From Deltaproteobacteria bacterium (GTDB lineage Bacteria > Desulfobacterota > Desulfovibrionia > Desulfovibrionales > Desulfovibrionaceae), in contig SAAX01000019.1 of assembly GCA_009929215.1 (NCBI GenBank), positions 1 to 40,222 on the forward strand: a stretch of 40,222 nt of DNA. Direction: 5' to 3'. The notes below the pieces were generated by a model that was not told where the DNA came from, searched no databases, and saw only the letters and a list, made by a program, of their open reading frames with translations. A program made the position numbers and the translations under genes. Positions 7,544-15,374 of this stretch are shown piece after piece. The stretch's first letter is position 1, and every line of letters starts with the position of its first letter.

Positions 7544-8314
7544 ATGAACATTATTGCCATCATTCCCGCGCGTATGGGTTCCAGCCGTTACCCCGGCAAA
7601 CCGCTTGCCCTTATCCACAATGTGCCCATGGTGGGCCATGTGGCCTTTCGCACGGCCATGAGCAAGTGCCTTTCTGCCACCTATGTGGCCACCTGCGATG
7701 AAATCATCGAAAACTACTGCAAGGGCGCAGGCCTCAAGAGCGTCATGACCGGCGACCACCATGTGCGCTGCTCAACGCGTACCGCCGAGGCTTTGCTGAA
7801 GATCGAAGCCGCCACCGGCCAGAAGGCCGACATCGTGGTGATGGTGCAGGGCGACGAGCCCATGGTGCGCCCCGAAATGATCGACGCCGCCGTGGCCCCC
7901 ATGCTGGCCGACCCCTCCATCAATGTGGTCAACCTTATGGCCGACATGGATACCATTGAAGAATTTGAAGATCCCAACGAAGTCAAGGTTGTTGTGGACC
8001 ATTTCAATAACGCCCTCTACTTTTCGCGTGAGCCCATTCCTTCGCGCAAAAAGGGGTCGGACAAGGTTCCCATGCGCAAGCAGGTGTGCATCATTCCCTT
8101 CCGCCGCGACTATCTGCTGCACTTCAACGAAATGCCCGAAAGCCCGCTGGAAATCTACGAATCCGTAGACATGATGCGTGTTCTTGAGCACGGCGAAAAG
8201 GTGCACATGGTTCCCACCGATTGCCGCAGCTGGAGCGTTGATACCCCCGAAGATCTGGCCCGCGTGGCCCGTCTGATGGAAGGCGACGATCTTATGAAGG
8301 AATACAGCAAGTAA
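7544..8314 (+). CDS. KdsB-like CMP-sugar (ulosonate) cytidylyltransferase
   Basis: Cytidylyltransferase family that activates a 2-keto-3-deoxy sugar acid as its CMP derivative in the cytoplasm. The 256-residue product carries the nucleotide-binding N-terminus IPARMGSSRYPGKP (Arg10, Lys19), VQGDEPMV near 103 and the C-terminal VDTPEDLARV, all KdsB hallmarks. The start is ATG 7544, with AAGGAG at 7531-7536. An upstream in-frame extension to 7454 would run through the repeat half-site's neighbourhood and is rejected. The acyltransferase begins directly after the stop. It could be the housekeeping KdsB, but the company of an aldolase rather than KdsA suggests a Kdo-like or different sugar acid. 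Confidence 0.85.
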   Translation: MNIIAIIPARMGSSRYPGKPLALIHNVPMVGHVAFRTAMSKCLSATYVATCDEIIENYCKGAGLKSVMTGDHHVRCSTRTAEALLKIEAATGQKADIVVMVQGDEPMVRPEMIDAAVAPMLADPSINVVNLMADMDTIEEFEDPNEVKVVVDHFNNALYFSREPIPSRKKGSDKVPMRKQVCIIPFRRDYLLHFNEMPESPLEIYESVDMMRVLEHGEKVHMVPTDCRSWSVDTPEDLARVARLMEGDDLMKEYSK

Positions 8315-9019
8315 ATGGCGGGCAACCTCCCATCTTCTGATCCGCAGGGCGGCAAGTCCGTTTCTGAAGCAAGTGGCTTGAGCGCCGCAGGGGCTACCTC
8401 CTGCGGCGCTGCCGCACAGCCGGGGGCGCATGCAGCACCCGGTATGGGTAGCCGGGTAAAGGCCGCGCTTGAAGAATTGTGGATTGCCGCCTTTGGCTGG
8501 ATTCCCACGCCAGTGGGCATTGCCCTGCGTCTGCTGGCCTGGCGGTGGCTTTTCAAAAGCTGCGGTTCTGCCCGTTTTGCCACGGGCCTGAGCCTTGCAG
8601 GTTGCGGCAACATGCGCCTTGGCAACGGCGTGCGCATGGGGCGCGGCTGCTTTGTTACGGCCAGCGATGGCGAGCTTGTGCTGCACGATAACGTGGCCCT
8701 TTCGCCCAACGTGCATGTGGGGGCCGACGCGGGGCGCATAGAAATTTGCGCGCATACGGCTGTTGGCCCTGGCACGGTTATCCGCGCTGCCAACCACTGC
8801 ATCGCGCGGCAGGATGTGCCCATAATGCATCAGGGGCATGTGCCCGGTCAGATTGTTATTGAAGAGGACGTGTGGATCGGGGCCAACTGCGTTATCACCC
8901 CCGATGTACGCATTGGGCGTGGTGCAGTGGTGGGCGCTGGCGCCGTGGTAACGCGCAACGTGGCCCCCTTCAGCATTGTGGGCGGCGTGCCAGCCAAAGA
9001 GATTGGCAGGCGCGGGTAG
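8315..9019 (+). CDS. Left-handed beta-helix acetyltransferase
   Basis: O- or N-acetyltransferase of the hexapeptide-repeat (WbbJ/xenobiotic acetyltransferase) type, probably decorating a polysaccharide sugar. The 234-residue product has a low-complexity N-terminus (1-45), a hydrophobic amphipathic segment (about 52-82), and then hexapeptide turns such as IVIEEDVWIGANCVI, VRIGRGAVVGAGAVV and a closing GVPAKEIG. His161 in the ANHCIA loop is the expected catalytic base. Its ATG directly follows the TAA of the KdsB-like gene, so the two are probably translated in sequence. The acceptor is unknown. Confidence 0.85.
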   Translation: MAGNLPSSDPQGGKSVSEASGLSAAGATSCGAAAQPGAHAAPGMGSRVKAALEELWIAAFGWIPTPVGIALRLLAWRWLFKSCGSARFATGLSLAGCGNMRLGNGVRMGRGCFVTASDGELVLHDNVALSPNVHVGADAGRIEICAHTAVGPGTVIRAANHCIARQDVPIMHQGHVPGQIVIEEDVWIGANCVITPDVRIGRGAVVGAGAVVTRNVAPFSIVGGVPAKEIGRRG

Positions 9020-9066
9020 CGGCAAACCGCAACAAAAGAATAGAGCAAAGTTTTTCAAGGAATTTT

Positions 9067-9702
9067 ATGTCACTGCAATGCCTTGTTTTTGACTGTGATG
9101 GCGTCATTCTTGACAGTGTGCCCGTAAAAACCCGCGCCTTTGCCCGTGTTATGGAGCCTTTTGGCCCCGAAGCGCGCGACCGCTTCTTGATGTACCACAA
9201 GGTACACGGCGGCGTGAGCCGCTACAAAAAGTTTGAGTGGTTTTACGCAGAGGTGCTGGGCAAGACCATAACGCAGCAGGAATCGGAAAACCTCGGCAAT
9301 CTGTTTGCGGAATACGCGTTGGACGAACTGCGCCGCTGCGAGCTTATACCCGGTATTCAGGAAACACTTGACTCGTGGCACGGCAAGCTGCCCATGTTTG
9401 TGTGCTCTGGCGCGCCGCACGAAGAAGTGCTGGCAGTGTTGCGTGAACGCAGGCTGGACAAGTATTTTGATGCCATCCACGGCTCACCGCCAGCCAAGGC
9501 CGTGCTGCTTGGGCAGATAGTGGCCGGGCAGAAGCTTGACCCAGCCGATGTGCTGATGGTGGGCGATGCCCCCACAGACCGTGACGCGGCAGAAACCGTG
9601 GGCACGCAGTTTTATGGCGTGGGGCCAGAACTCAAGGGCGGGTCATTCCCCTGGGGCGACGACCTTACGGGACTCAATGCCTGGATAGCCGCCAGAGCCT
9701 AG
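9067..9702 (+). CDS. HAD-superfamily phosphatase
   Basis: Haloacid dehalogenase-like hydrolase, 211 residues. Motif I is FDCDGVILDS with nucleophile Asp9 and acid Asp11. Motif II is the CSGAP segment near 119, and motif IV is MVGDAPTDRDAA near 165. An alpha-helical type-I cap lies between motifs I and II. The start is ATG 9067 after AAGGAA. A longer frame from 8872 overlaps the acyltransferase and is not credible. In this cluster it may dephosphorylate a sugar-acid phosphate before CMP activation, as KdsC does for Kdo, though KdsC is of a different HAD subtype. The role is inferred from context only. Confidence 0.85.
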   Translation: MSLQCLVFDCDGVILDSVPVKTRAFARVMEPFGPEARDRFLMYHKVHGGVSRYKKFEWFYAEVLGKTITQQESENLGNLFAEYALDELRRCELIPGIQETLDSWHGKLPMFVCSGAPHEEVLAVLRERRLDKYFDAIHGSPPAKAVLLGQIVAGQKLDPADVLMVGDAPTDRDAAETVGTQFYGVGPELKGGSFPWGDDLTGLNAWIAARA

Positions 9703-9751
9703 CTCTGGGATAAGTGCTACGTATTCGCAACAATTTGTAACTGTTATTGAG

Positions 9752-9772
9752 CGTCCCGCTTCATGCGGGACG
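9752..9772 (+). terminator. Hairpin between HAD gene and lipoprotein gene
   Basis: Perfect stem CGTCCCGC (9752-9759) with GCGGGACG (9765-9772) and a 5-base loop. There is no T tract, so it is a weak or factor-dependent terminator at best, or a leader structure. It contains the ATG at 9763, which argues against translation starting there. Confidence 0.35.
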
Positions 9773-9789
9773 TTCGCACATGTATGCCT

Positions 9790-10791
9790 ATGAAAAATAT
9801 CCTCCAAATTCTGGTGCTGGTTTTGGGGCTGGCCCTGCTGCTCAGCGGCTGTGAGTCGGGCAAAAAAGAAGCGGAACAGGCAGATAAGCCCAAGGTGGAA
9901 TCTGCCGCAGCTACGTCCAAGGCAGAGGCCCCTGCCCCTGCCGTAGAACAGCCCGTCGAGCCCGCCAGCCCGCCCCCCAGCCCTGCCGATCTGGACAGGG
10001 CAGACCGACTGGTGGCCTTTTCCAACGCTGCATCCATGGCGCTGGCTGCGGGCCGTTATGCTCAGGCCGACGTGCTGATGGCGTACACCAAGTATTATCT
10101 GGCAGAATGGCAGCTGGCAAAGCGCCCCGCCATAAACCCGGACGAAGACGAAATTCTTGCCCGCCGCCTTGTGCCGCCCGTGGGGTTGTTTACGCCAGAG
10201 CAGACCAAGAAAATGGCCGCCAGCGTGCAGGAAATGAACAAGGCCATTGCCAGCATGCGGGCCGATTACCGTGCGCTTGAAAAGTATGTGGAAGACGCCC
10301 TGTTGCAGGACGATGGGGCAAAGGGCAAGTCATTGAGCTCTGGCATTGCCAGAGCGCATGCGGCCTTTGTTGTGGCCCGCGATGCCTATATGCAGATAGT
10401 GGAGGCCGAGGCCGCCCCGGCAGAAGACATACTGCTGAGCAACCATCCCTTGAAGCGGCAGATTCAGGCTGCCGAGCACATTTTTGCCGTATTTGGCAAG
10501 GTTGCCAGTCTTCTTGCGCCCGACAGGCCCGACAGAGAAGCCCTGCAAGCCCAGCGTCAGGAGCTGGCCGCAGCCCTGGCCGATGGGGGCCGCCCGCCCT
10601 TTATGGCCGCGCCCGATCTGGAGCGCCGCTATCGGGGGTTTTTGAAACAGGCCGAAAGTTATGCAGAGCTTTTTGACCAGGGGCTGAATGAAGAATTTTA
10701 CGCCCCCCTGCGCTTTGAGATGAACAAGACGGCTGTGGCAAGCCGCACGGCCTACAACGATTTTGTGCGTGATGCCAACAAGATGCGCTAG
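9790..10791 (+). CDS. Putative lipoprotein, YiiG/DUF3829-like
   Basis: Exported lipoprotein of 333 residues with a clear signal: hydrophobic ILVLVLGLALLLSGC with lipidation at Cys21. It continues with a Lys/Glu/Ala/Pro-rich linker to about residue 75, then a mostly helical domain with repeated Ala, Tyr and charged residues. The helical body and the closing YNDFVRDANKMR resemble DUF3829 (E. coli YiiG), but this was judged by eye. Starts at ATG 9784 and 9790 are equivalent, and neither has a good ribosome binding site. ATG 9763 lies in a hairpin. The function is unknown. Confidence 0.7.
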   Translation: MKNILQILVLVLGLALLLSGCESGKKEAEQADKPKVESAAATSKAEAPAPAVEQPVEPASPPPSPADLDRADRLVAFSNAASMALAAGRYAQADVLMAYTKYYLAEWQLAKRPAINPDEDEILARRLVPPVGLFTPEQTKKMAASVQEMNKAIASMRADYRALEKYVEDALLQDDGAKGKSLSSGIARAHAAFVVARDAYMQIVEAEAAPAEDILLSNHPLKRQIQAAEHIFAVFGKVASLLAPDRPDREALQAQRQELAAALADGGRPPFMAAPDLERRYRGFLKQAESYAELFDQGLNEEFYAPLRFEMNKTAVASRTAYNDFVRDANKMR

Positions 10792-10878
10792 GAAACGCGG
10801 CTGCGGTGGGGCGTCAAGACGCTGACTGTTATCGGTTGTGATGTCTGTATGTGTTTTGAATCTATATATAAAAAAATC

Positions 10879-10895
10879 TTGGCAAGCCATTTGCA
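10879..10895 (+). promoter_or_regulatory. Sigma-54-type promoter before the YbjQ-like gene
   Basis: TTGGCAAGCCATTTGCA matches YTGGCACGRNNNTTGCW at all but two defined positions, with the GG and GC correctly spaced. It is followed 58 bases later by an ATG with a good ribosome binding site. An A-rich stretch (10867-10877) precedes it. The regulator is unknown. Confidence 0.6.
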
Positions 10896-10952
10896 AAACT
10901 GAACACAGCGGGCGCCATGCGTCCGAACATCCATCTGATCTGGAGGTTCAGC

Positions 10953-11372
10953 ATGTTCTTTTTGCTGGGAGGCCACGAGAAAAAAGGCCGCAAAGCCGAG
11001 AGGTCGGCACGCGTATCTGACGCCAGTGACCGCGTGCGCGAGATTTTTCTTGCCGGACGGTTTCCTGTGGTAACAACTCATCAGGTGGAAGGCCGCCGTA
11101 TCGCCAAGGTGCTTGGACTTGTGTGCTGCCGGGGGTTTGATTCGGACGAAGCCTTTTTTGGCATGGCCGCACGCGCCATGAACAAGGGCGCGCAGGCCAT
11201 TGTGGGCTATAACGAAAACGTGGCCTTTCATCCCGATGGCAGCAAGTATTTTTCCTGCTTTGGAACGGCCGTGATGTTTGAATTTGATCCCGCAGACCCA
11301 GAATCGCTGCCGCTCATGCTGCAACAGAAATTCAAGGCGCAGGAACAATCTGGCCTCAGCGAAATTATCTGA
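10953..11372 (+). CDS. YbjQ-like (heavy-metal-binding-domain family) protein
   Basis: Cytoplasmic protein of 139 residues. After a basic N-terminal segment, residues about 35-115 resemble the YbjQ/DUF74 fold: VEGRRIAKVLGLV, then MAARAMNKGAQAIVGYN, then a closing FGTAVMFEF. The usual family length is about 105, so this copy has an N-terminal extension. The start is ATG 10953, with GGAGG at 10942-10946; an upstream in-frame ATG at 10917 lacks a site. It stands alone between a sigma-54 promoter and an intrinsic terminator. YbjQ function is not firmly established. Confidence 0.7.
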   Translation: MFFLLGGHEKKGRKAERSARVSDASDRVREIFLAGRFPVVTTHQVEGRRIAKVLGLVCCRGFDSDEAFFGMAARAMNKGAQAIVGYNENVAFHPDGSKYFSCFGTAVMFEFDPADPESLPLMLQQKFKAQEQSGLSEII

Positions 11373-11395
11373 GCAAGCCGGAATACCATACAGGC

Positions 11396-11432
11396 AAAAG
11401 CCTCCGTTCATTACGAGCGGAGGCTTTTGTAT
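11396..11432 (+). terminator. Rho-independent terminator
   Basis: AAAAGCCTCCG (11396-11406) pairs perfectly with CGGAGGCTTTT (11418-11428), followed by GTATTTT. The A/T flanks let it work in both directions. It ends the YbjQ-like transcript. Confidence 0.85.
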
Positions 11433-11473
11433 TTTACGTCGCTTCAGGGCAAATATTGTTTGATCAGCGCGGC

Positions 11474-11669
11474 TAGAGCATTTCAACATTGAAATGCTCA
11501 GGTGGCTGCGTGAGCAGCCGCCAGACGTGAAGGCGTAACGCAGCTTCAGCCGTTGGCGAACTTGTGAGTTATACAGATGAAGACAGCAACGCTAGTTGTT
11601 TGCGCGATTAATCGCCGTAACGAGCGTGTATTAAACGAAAATACATACTTTCAAAGTTGATCTGCTCTA
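11474..11669. mobile_element. MITE-like repeat with ~22-bp terminal inverted repeats
   Basis: The ends TAGAGCATTTCAACATTGAA (left) and, on the other strand, TAGAGCAGATCAACTTTGAA (right) match at most positions over about 20 bases, giving a ~196-bp element with no coding capacity. The left end is itself a near-perfect palindrome (GAGCATTTCA / TGAAATGCTC). Related ends occur at 7423 and 20648. The right end supplies the TAG stop codon of truA (11667-11669). It may be a non-autonomous transposable element or a structured intergenic repeat. Confidence 0.55.
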
Positions 11670-12440
11670 TGGGTACACCACGCTCACCAGCGCAAGGCCC
11701 TGCGGCGGCGCGGTAACAGCGGGCACAGCCCTACGGTCGCAGGTTTCAAGAAGTGCTGGCACATTACGCGGGTCAATTTTTCCCTGACCACAGGCAACCA
11801 GCAGGCCTGCCATGTTGCGCACCATCTGTTTTAGAAAGCCGTCTGCCGTTACCATAAAGCGAAGCATGGGCGCGTGGGGGGGGTAAAACTCACAGGGGGG
11901 CATGGCTTCCAGCTCGGCTTGCAGCACGGTGCGCTCGGTGCTGTCCACATCCGTGCCCACGTTGCGCATGGCGGCAAAGTTGTGCTGCCCCCGCAGATGG
12001 GGCAGGGCTGCGCGCATGGCGTCTACATTGAGGGGGCCGCACTTCCACACAAAGGGGGTGAGGTGCGGCGGCATAAATGTTTGCTCCTGCCAGAACTGGT
12101 AGGCGTATGTCTTGCGCAGGGCGTCCTTGCGGGCGTGGAAGTCGGGCGCGGCCTGCTGGGCATGCAGCACGCGAATGTCGCGCGGCAAAATGGCATTGAG
12201 GCTGTTGCGCCAGTCGAGCCCTGCGCGGGTGTCGGGCACATCGCAGTGTACCACCTGACCGTGGGCGTGCACGCCAGAATCTGTACGGCCAGAACCGTGC
12301 GCCCGCACAGCATGGCCGCTGATGGTGCGCAACGCAGCCTCCAGCTCGCCCTGAATGGTGGGCGGCGGGCTTGGTTTTTCCTGAATCTGCCATCCGCTGT
12401 AGCGGGTTCCCACATAGGCCACCAGAAGTTTGAGGCGCAT
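11667..12440 (-). CDS. truA: tRNA pseudouridine(38-40) synthase TruA
   Basis: Converts uridines 38-40 in the anticodon arm of many tRNAs to pseudouridine. The 257-residue length is typical. It has the N-terminal VAYVGTRYSGWQ, the catalytic Asp54 in GSGRTDSGVHA and, near 200, the family segment DGFLKQMVRNMAGLLV. The start ATG (12440-12438) overlaps the stop of the upstream motE-like gene as TGATG, so the two are translationally coupled. The stop codon falls in the terminal repeat of a MITE-like element. Placement behind flagellar genes is an operon accident rather than a motility role. Confidence 0.95.
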   Translation of the reverse strand: MRLKLLVAYVGTRYSGWQIQEKPSPPPTIQGELEAALRTISGHAVRAHGSGRTDSGVHAHGQVVHCDVPDTRAGLDWRNSLNAILPRDIRVLHAQQAAPDFHARKDALRKTYAYQFWQEQTFMPPHLTPFVWKCGPLNVDAMRAALPHLRGQHNFAAMRNVGTDVDSTERTVLQAELEAMPPCEFYPPHAPMLRFMVTADGFLKQMVRNMAGLLVACGQGKIDPRNVPALLETCDRRAVPAVTAPPQGLALVSVVYP

Positions 12441-13801
12441 CAGTCGGGAATCCTCATGCGGGTGATAAGCTCGGTAAACTTGGCGGTTTTGGCCGGGGCC
12501 ACATAGGTAAGGATTTCGCCAGACTGCTTGGGCGACATGCCAGAAAGAATGCGTATGGCCACGCGCTCGTCCATGCTTTCCAGCGCCTTGGCTGCGGCCT
12601 TGGGCTTCATCATGGAATAGGTGAGGATCAGGCGGTGCACCTTTTCATTTTCAATGCCTCTGGCCTCGCGGATCATGTCCTGCATTTTCTTTTCAGTTTC
12701 CTGAATGTCCTTGAGGCGCTGATCCATCTGCTGGCGCAGCACAAGAATATCCTGCTGCTGACGGGCCAGCTCCTGAGCCTTGCTGTTGGGGTCGTTGGCG
12801 TAGGAATTGGGGGGCGTCTGCACCGTGGGCACGGGCAGGGATCCGGCAGACTGTCCCTGCGGCAGGGGCGGCAGATAACCGTCGTTGCCATTCATTGCGC
12901 CGCGCGGCGGCAGAGGGGCTCCGTCTGCGCTCTGCCCACGGGGAATATTGGCCGGAATGGGCGGCGCACCGGGTACGGAAAGCGGGGCGGTTTGCTCTGC
13001 CGGTGCAAAGGGCGACTGGCCCGCCGTGGGCGTCTGGGGCACGGGCATGTCGAGGGCAGCCGCATGGGCCGCCTGCACGCTGCCAAGGCCGGGAATGGGC
13101 AGATGGCTCAGGCCCAGGGCGTCGAGCCATTCAGATTCATTGGCGCGGTTGGGCTTGGCTGAAACAATAAGGCTGTTGACGGGCGCTGTTGTTCCCGGTT
13201 CTGCCAGTGGTGCGGGCAGGGCCTGCGGCTCTGGCAGATTGGGCGAAAATGTCTGGCCCTGGCCGCCTGCCACATTGGGGGCGGGCGCACTGCCAGTGGC
13301 CCCCACGCGAATAAGCGGGGCGGGCAGAGCGGCATCGGCCACAGCGGCGGCGTGACCTGTCTGCGGTTTGGCAGCGCCAGCCATGCGGGCAGCGGCAGCA
13401 CCCTGAGGTTCACTGGGGCCCGATTCTGTCTTGTCCTTGACGGCGGTGACCACCGAATCAAGAGTGGAATCGAGTGCTGAACCAAGGGACGCAAGAGAAG
13501 AGCCGAGGTTTTGCGCCAGTCCGGCACCCTGGTCTGGGGCAGTCGCTGTTATGGCCGGGGCAGGGGCTTCAGCAACCTGCTGCATGCCACGAGGGGCAGA
13601 TTCAGCCCTGGCTGGGGCATCCTGTCTGTTGTTTTCCTGCTTGGCTGCTTCCTGCTTTGGCGAACCGCCAAGCCATGAGGGTGCGGGCACATCCAGCAGC
13701 AGCATGCCGAGGATGGCAAGCTTCATAAAGCAGAGCACCGCCAGCCAGCGGAAAAGCTTAGAGAGTCGGAGCTTTGTAGCGGAGTGTGGCTGTTTCGTCA
13801 T
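12440..13801 (-). CDS. MotE-like flagellar protein (MgtE N-domain fold)
   Basis: Single-pass inner-membrane protein of 453 residues with a transmembrane segment at about 17-37 and a very long Ala/Pro/Gln-rich periplasmic linker. A coiled coil follows at about 340-385 (ELARQQQDILVLRQQMDQRL and onward). The C-terminal MgtE-N-like helical domain contains MKPKAAAKALESMDERVA and ILSGMSPKQSGEIL. Proteins of this build follow fliJ in many flagellar clusters, and MotE acts as a stator-associated chaperone in characterised cases; that role is inferred here. The start ATG 13801 overlaps the last 44 bases of fliJ, with AAGGAG upstream. The linker is unusually long and repetitive. Confidence 0.75.
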   Translation of the reverse strand: MTKQPHSATKLRLSKLFRWLAVLCFMKLAILGMLLLDVPAPSWLGGSPKQEAAKQENNRQDAPARAESAPRGMQQVAEAPAPAITATAPDQGAGLAQNLGSSLASLGSALDSTLDSVVTAVKDKTESGPSEPQGAAAARMAGAAKPQTGHAAAVADAALPAPLIRVGATGSAPAPNVAGGQGQTFSPNLPEPQALPAPLAEPGTTAPVNSLIVSAKPNRANESEWLDALGLSHLPIPGLGSVQAAHAAALDMPVPQTPTAGQSPFAPAEQTAPLSVPGAPPIPANIPRGQSADGAPLPPRGAMNGNDGYLPPLPQGQSAGSLPVPTVQTPPNSYANDPNSKAQELARQQQDILVLRQQMDQRLKDIQETEKKMQDMIREARGIENEKVHRLILTYSMMKPKAAAKALESMDERVAIRILSGMSPKQSGEILTYVAPAKTAKFTELITRMRIPD

Positions 13802-14195
13802 TGACGCGTTGCTCCTTCAGTTGTTCCTCGCGAAGATACTGCAAGTTCTGGCGTTCTTTGAGTTTTTCCAGCAGCTTTCGCTCAATGGCGCGGGCGGCAA
13901 GCATTTTGCGGGCTTCATCAACCAGCTGCTCGTTCATGCGGGTTTGCATGGCCGCATTGGCCACATCGCCCCTAAGCCCTTTTATGTATTGTTCCATGAG
14001 CCAGCGCTCACCCTGCGGCGCAAGGGCAGCTTGAAACAGTCGGTCTTCGCTCTGCAGCAGCTCGGTTTTGAGCCGCTCAAAAAGGGCCCGCGCATCTTCC
14101 AGAAGCCTTTGCTTGAGGGCCAGATCAACTTTGGCTTCTTCCTCCAGCTGCTCCCGGTAGTCGAGCACTTTTTGCATCTTGAAATGAAAGGGCAC
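13758..14195 (-). CDS. fliJ: Flagellar export protein FliJ
   Basis: Soluble coiled-coil component of the flagellar type III export gate that escorts chaperones and interacts with the FliI ATPase. The 145-residue product is almost wholly helical and charged, begins MPFHFKMQKVLDYREQLEEE in the FliJ manner and ends with repeated Glu/Lys/Arg/Gln. The start is GTG 14195, with AAGGCGG six bases before it. A GTG at 14219 is in frame but has no site and adds eight residues foreign to the family. It is first in fliJ-motE-truA behind a sigma-54 promoter. The usual upstream partner fliI is absent; thiD lies there instead. Confidence 0.85.
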   Translation of the reverse strand: MPFHFKMQKVLDYREQLEEEAKVDLALKQRLLEDARALFERLKTELLQSEDRLFQAALAPQGERWLMEQYIKGLRGDVANAAMQTRMNEQLVDEARKMLAARAIERKLLEKLKERQNLQYLREEQLKEQRVNDETATLRYKAPTL

Positions 14196-14242
14196 ACTGC
14201 ACCGCCTTGATTTTGACACCCTGAATATCCACTGGCTGAATT

Positions 14243-14259
14243 TGCAAACAGCGGGCCAA
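14243..14259 (-). promoter_or_regulatory. Sigma-54 (RpoN) promoter for fliJ-motE-truA
   Basis: On the minus strand TTGGCCCGCTGTTTGCA matches YTGGCACGRNNNTTGCW at all but two defined positions. Outside the three-base spacer it is identical to the flgF promoter at 853-869. Transcription would start near 14232, some 37 bases before the fliJ GTG. Confidence 0.75.
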
Positions 14260-14327
14260 CACGCACGTCACCCACAATAAAGGCGGCACGGCGAGATAGC
14301 CCCTGCCAGTGGCGGGGCTGGCGGCGG

Positions 14328-15131
14328 CTAGTTGATGTTCAGGCCCGCAGCGTGGTTCACCGGGCCGCAGCCCTTGCCGGGCGCATAGCTTTTGCGCAGG
14401 GCAAGGTTTAGGTATTCCTGCGCCCGGCTCACGGCCACCTGCAAGGGCAGGCCGCGCCCAAGGCCCGTGGCAATGGCCGCAGAAAGAGTGCAGCCCGTGC
14501 CGTGGTTATTGACGGTTTCAACCTTGGCCTGGGGCAGGTGCTTGGGCGCCTCGCCCGGCACGCACAGGCAGTCTGTAACCATGATGGAGCTTTCCATGTG
14601 CCCGCCCTTGATAAGCACGGCACGCGCCCCCATGGCAAGCAGCTTTTCGCCCGCAGCAGCGGCATCTTCCAGGCTGGCAATGGTCAGGCCGGTAAGCATC
14701 TCTGCCTCTGGCCGGTTGGGGGTCAGCAGGTCGCAGCATGGCAGCATTTCGTCAATAAGGGCGGCAACGGCGTCTTCCTGCAACAGGCGGCTGCCGCTCT
14801 GGCTTACGGAAACAGGGTCAACAACCAGCGGAAAGTCGCGCTGGCGCAGCTCGGCGGCAACAGCGCGGATGATGGGGGCAGAAAACAGCATGCCGGTTTT
14901 TGCCGCCTTGACGGAAAAGCCCTCAAGCACGGTGCGCAGTTGCAGCAGTACAAAATCCGCATCCGGCGCATGAATGCCCGTAACGCCAAGGCCGTTTTGG
15001 GCGGTCAGGGCCGTGATAACACTCATGCCGTAGCCGCCAAGGGCCATGATGGTCTTGAGGTCGGCCTGAATGCCAGCGCCGCCGCCAGAGTCGGAACCGG
15101 CTATGGTAAGTATATTGGGGGGAGTAAGCAT
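14328..15131 (-). CDS. thiD: Hydroxymethylpyrimidine (phosphate) kinase ThiD
   Basis: Phosphorylates HMP and HMP-P to HMP-PP in thiamine diphosphate synthesis. The 267 residues are typical for the family. The N-terminal substrate-binding segment reads ILTIAGSDSGGGAGIQADLK (residues 7-26). VKAAKTGMLFS lies near 75, VVDPVSVSQSGSRLL near 103, LTPNRPEAE near 135 and IKGGH near 174. The ribokinase-family anion hole is NNHGTGCTLSAAIA near 208-221, with the catalytic Asp replaced by His (NHGTGC where DTHGTGC is usual); the preceding Asn/His may be a lineage variant. No thiamine riboswitch was recognised upstream. It is monocistronic here. Confidence 0.93.
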   Translation of the reverse strand: MLTPPNILTIAGSDSGGGAGIQADLKTIMALGGYGMSVITALTAQNGLGVTGIHAPDADFVLLQLRTVLEGFSVKAAKTGMLFSAPIIRAVAAELRQRDFPLVVDPVSVSQSGSRLLQEDAVAALIDEMLPCCDLLTPNRPEAEMLTGLTIASLEDAAAAGEKLLAMGARAVLIKGGHMESSIMVTDCLCVPGEAPKHLPQAKVETVNNHGTGCTLSAAIATGLGRGLPLQVAVSRAQEYLNLALRKSYAPGKGCGPVNHAAGLNIN

Positions 15132-15374
15132 ATATAGCCTCTCTTGAAAAGCTGCGTGTTTATCCTGTTACTATATCCTGACACCCCGTAGGGCGCAATG
15201 CGGGCGGTGCGGGCAGAATCCAGAAACTGTCTGGAAAATGTCTTCACACAGCAGGCAAGCAATGCTAGCATTTACGCGCAATAAACGAAAATAACGGCTT
15301 TGCGTGCCGTTTTTTGAGGCGGTTTGGTGTGCGCGTAGCGCTGGCAAGGTGAATCGCCGTTTGAGGAGAATTAT
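15132..15374. other. Divergent intergenic region
   Basis: Lies between the starts of thiD (minus) and the gene at 15375 (plus). A short hairpin (CCAGA...TCTGG near 15220-15235) is present. A stretch at about 15255-15292 with GCTAG and AATAAACGAAAATA resembles the interior of the repeat at 11474-11669. Promoters were not resolved. Confidence 0.35.

Noticed and set aside
15340..15360. CTGGCAAGG-type sequence before the gene at 15375 as a sigma-54 promoter
   Set aside because: The -24 half is good, but the -12 half reads ATCGC instead of TTGC.
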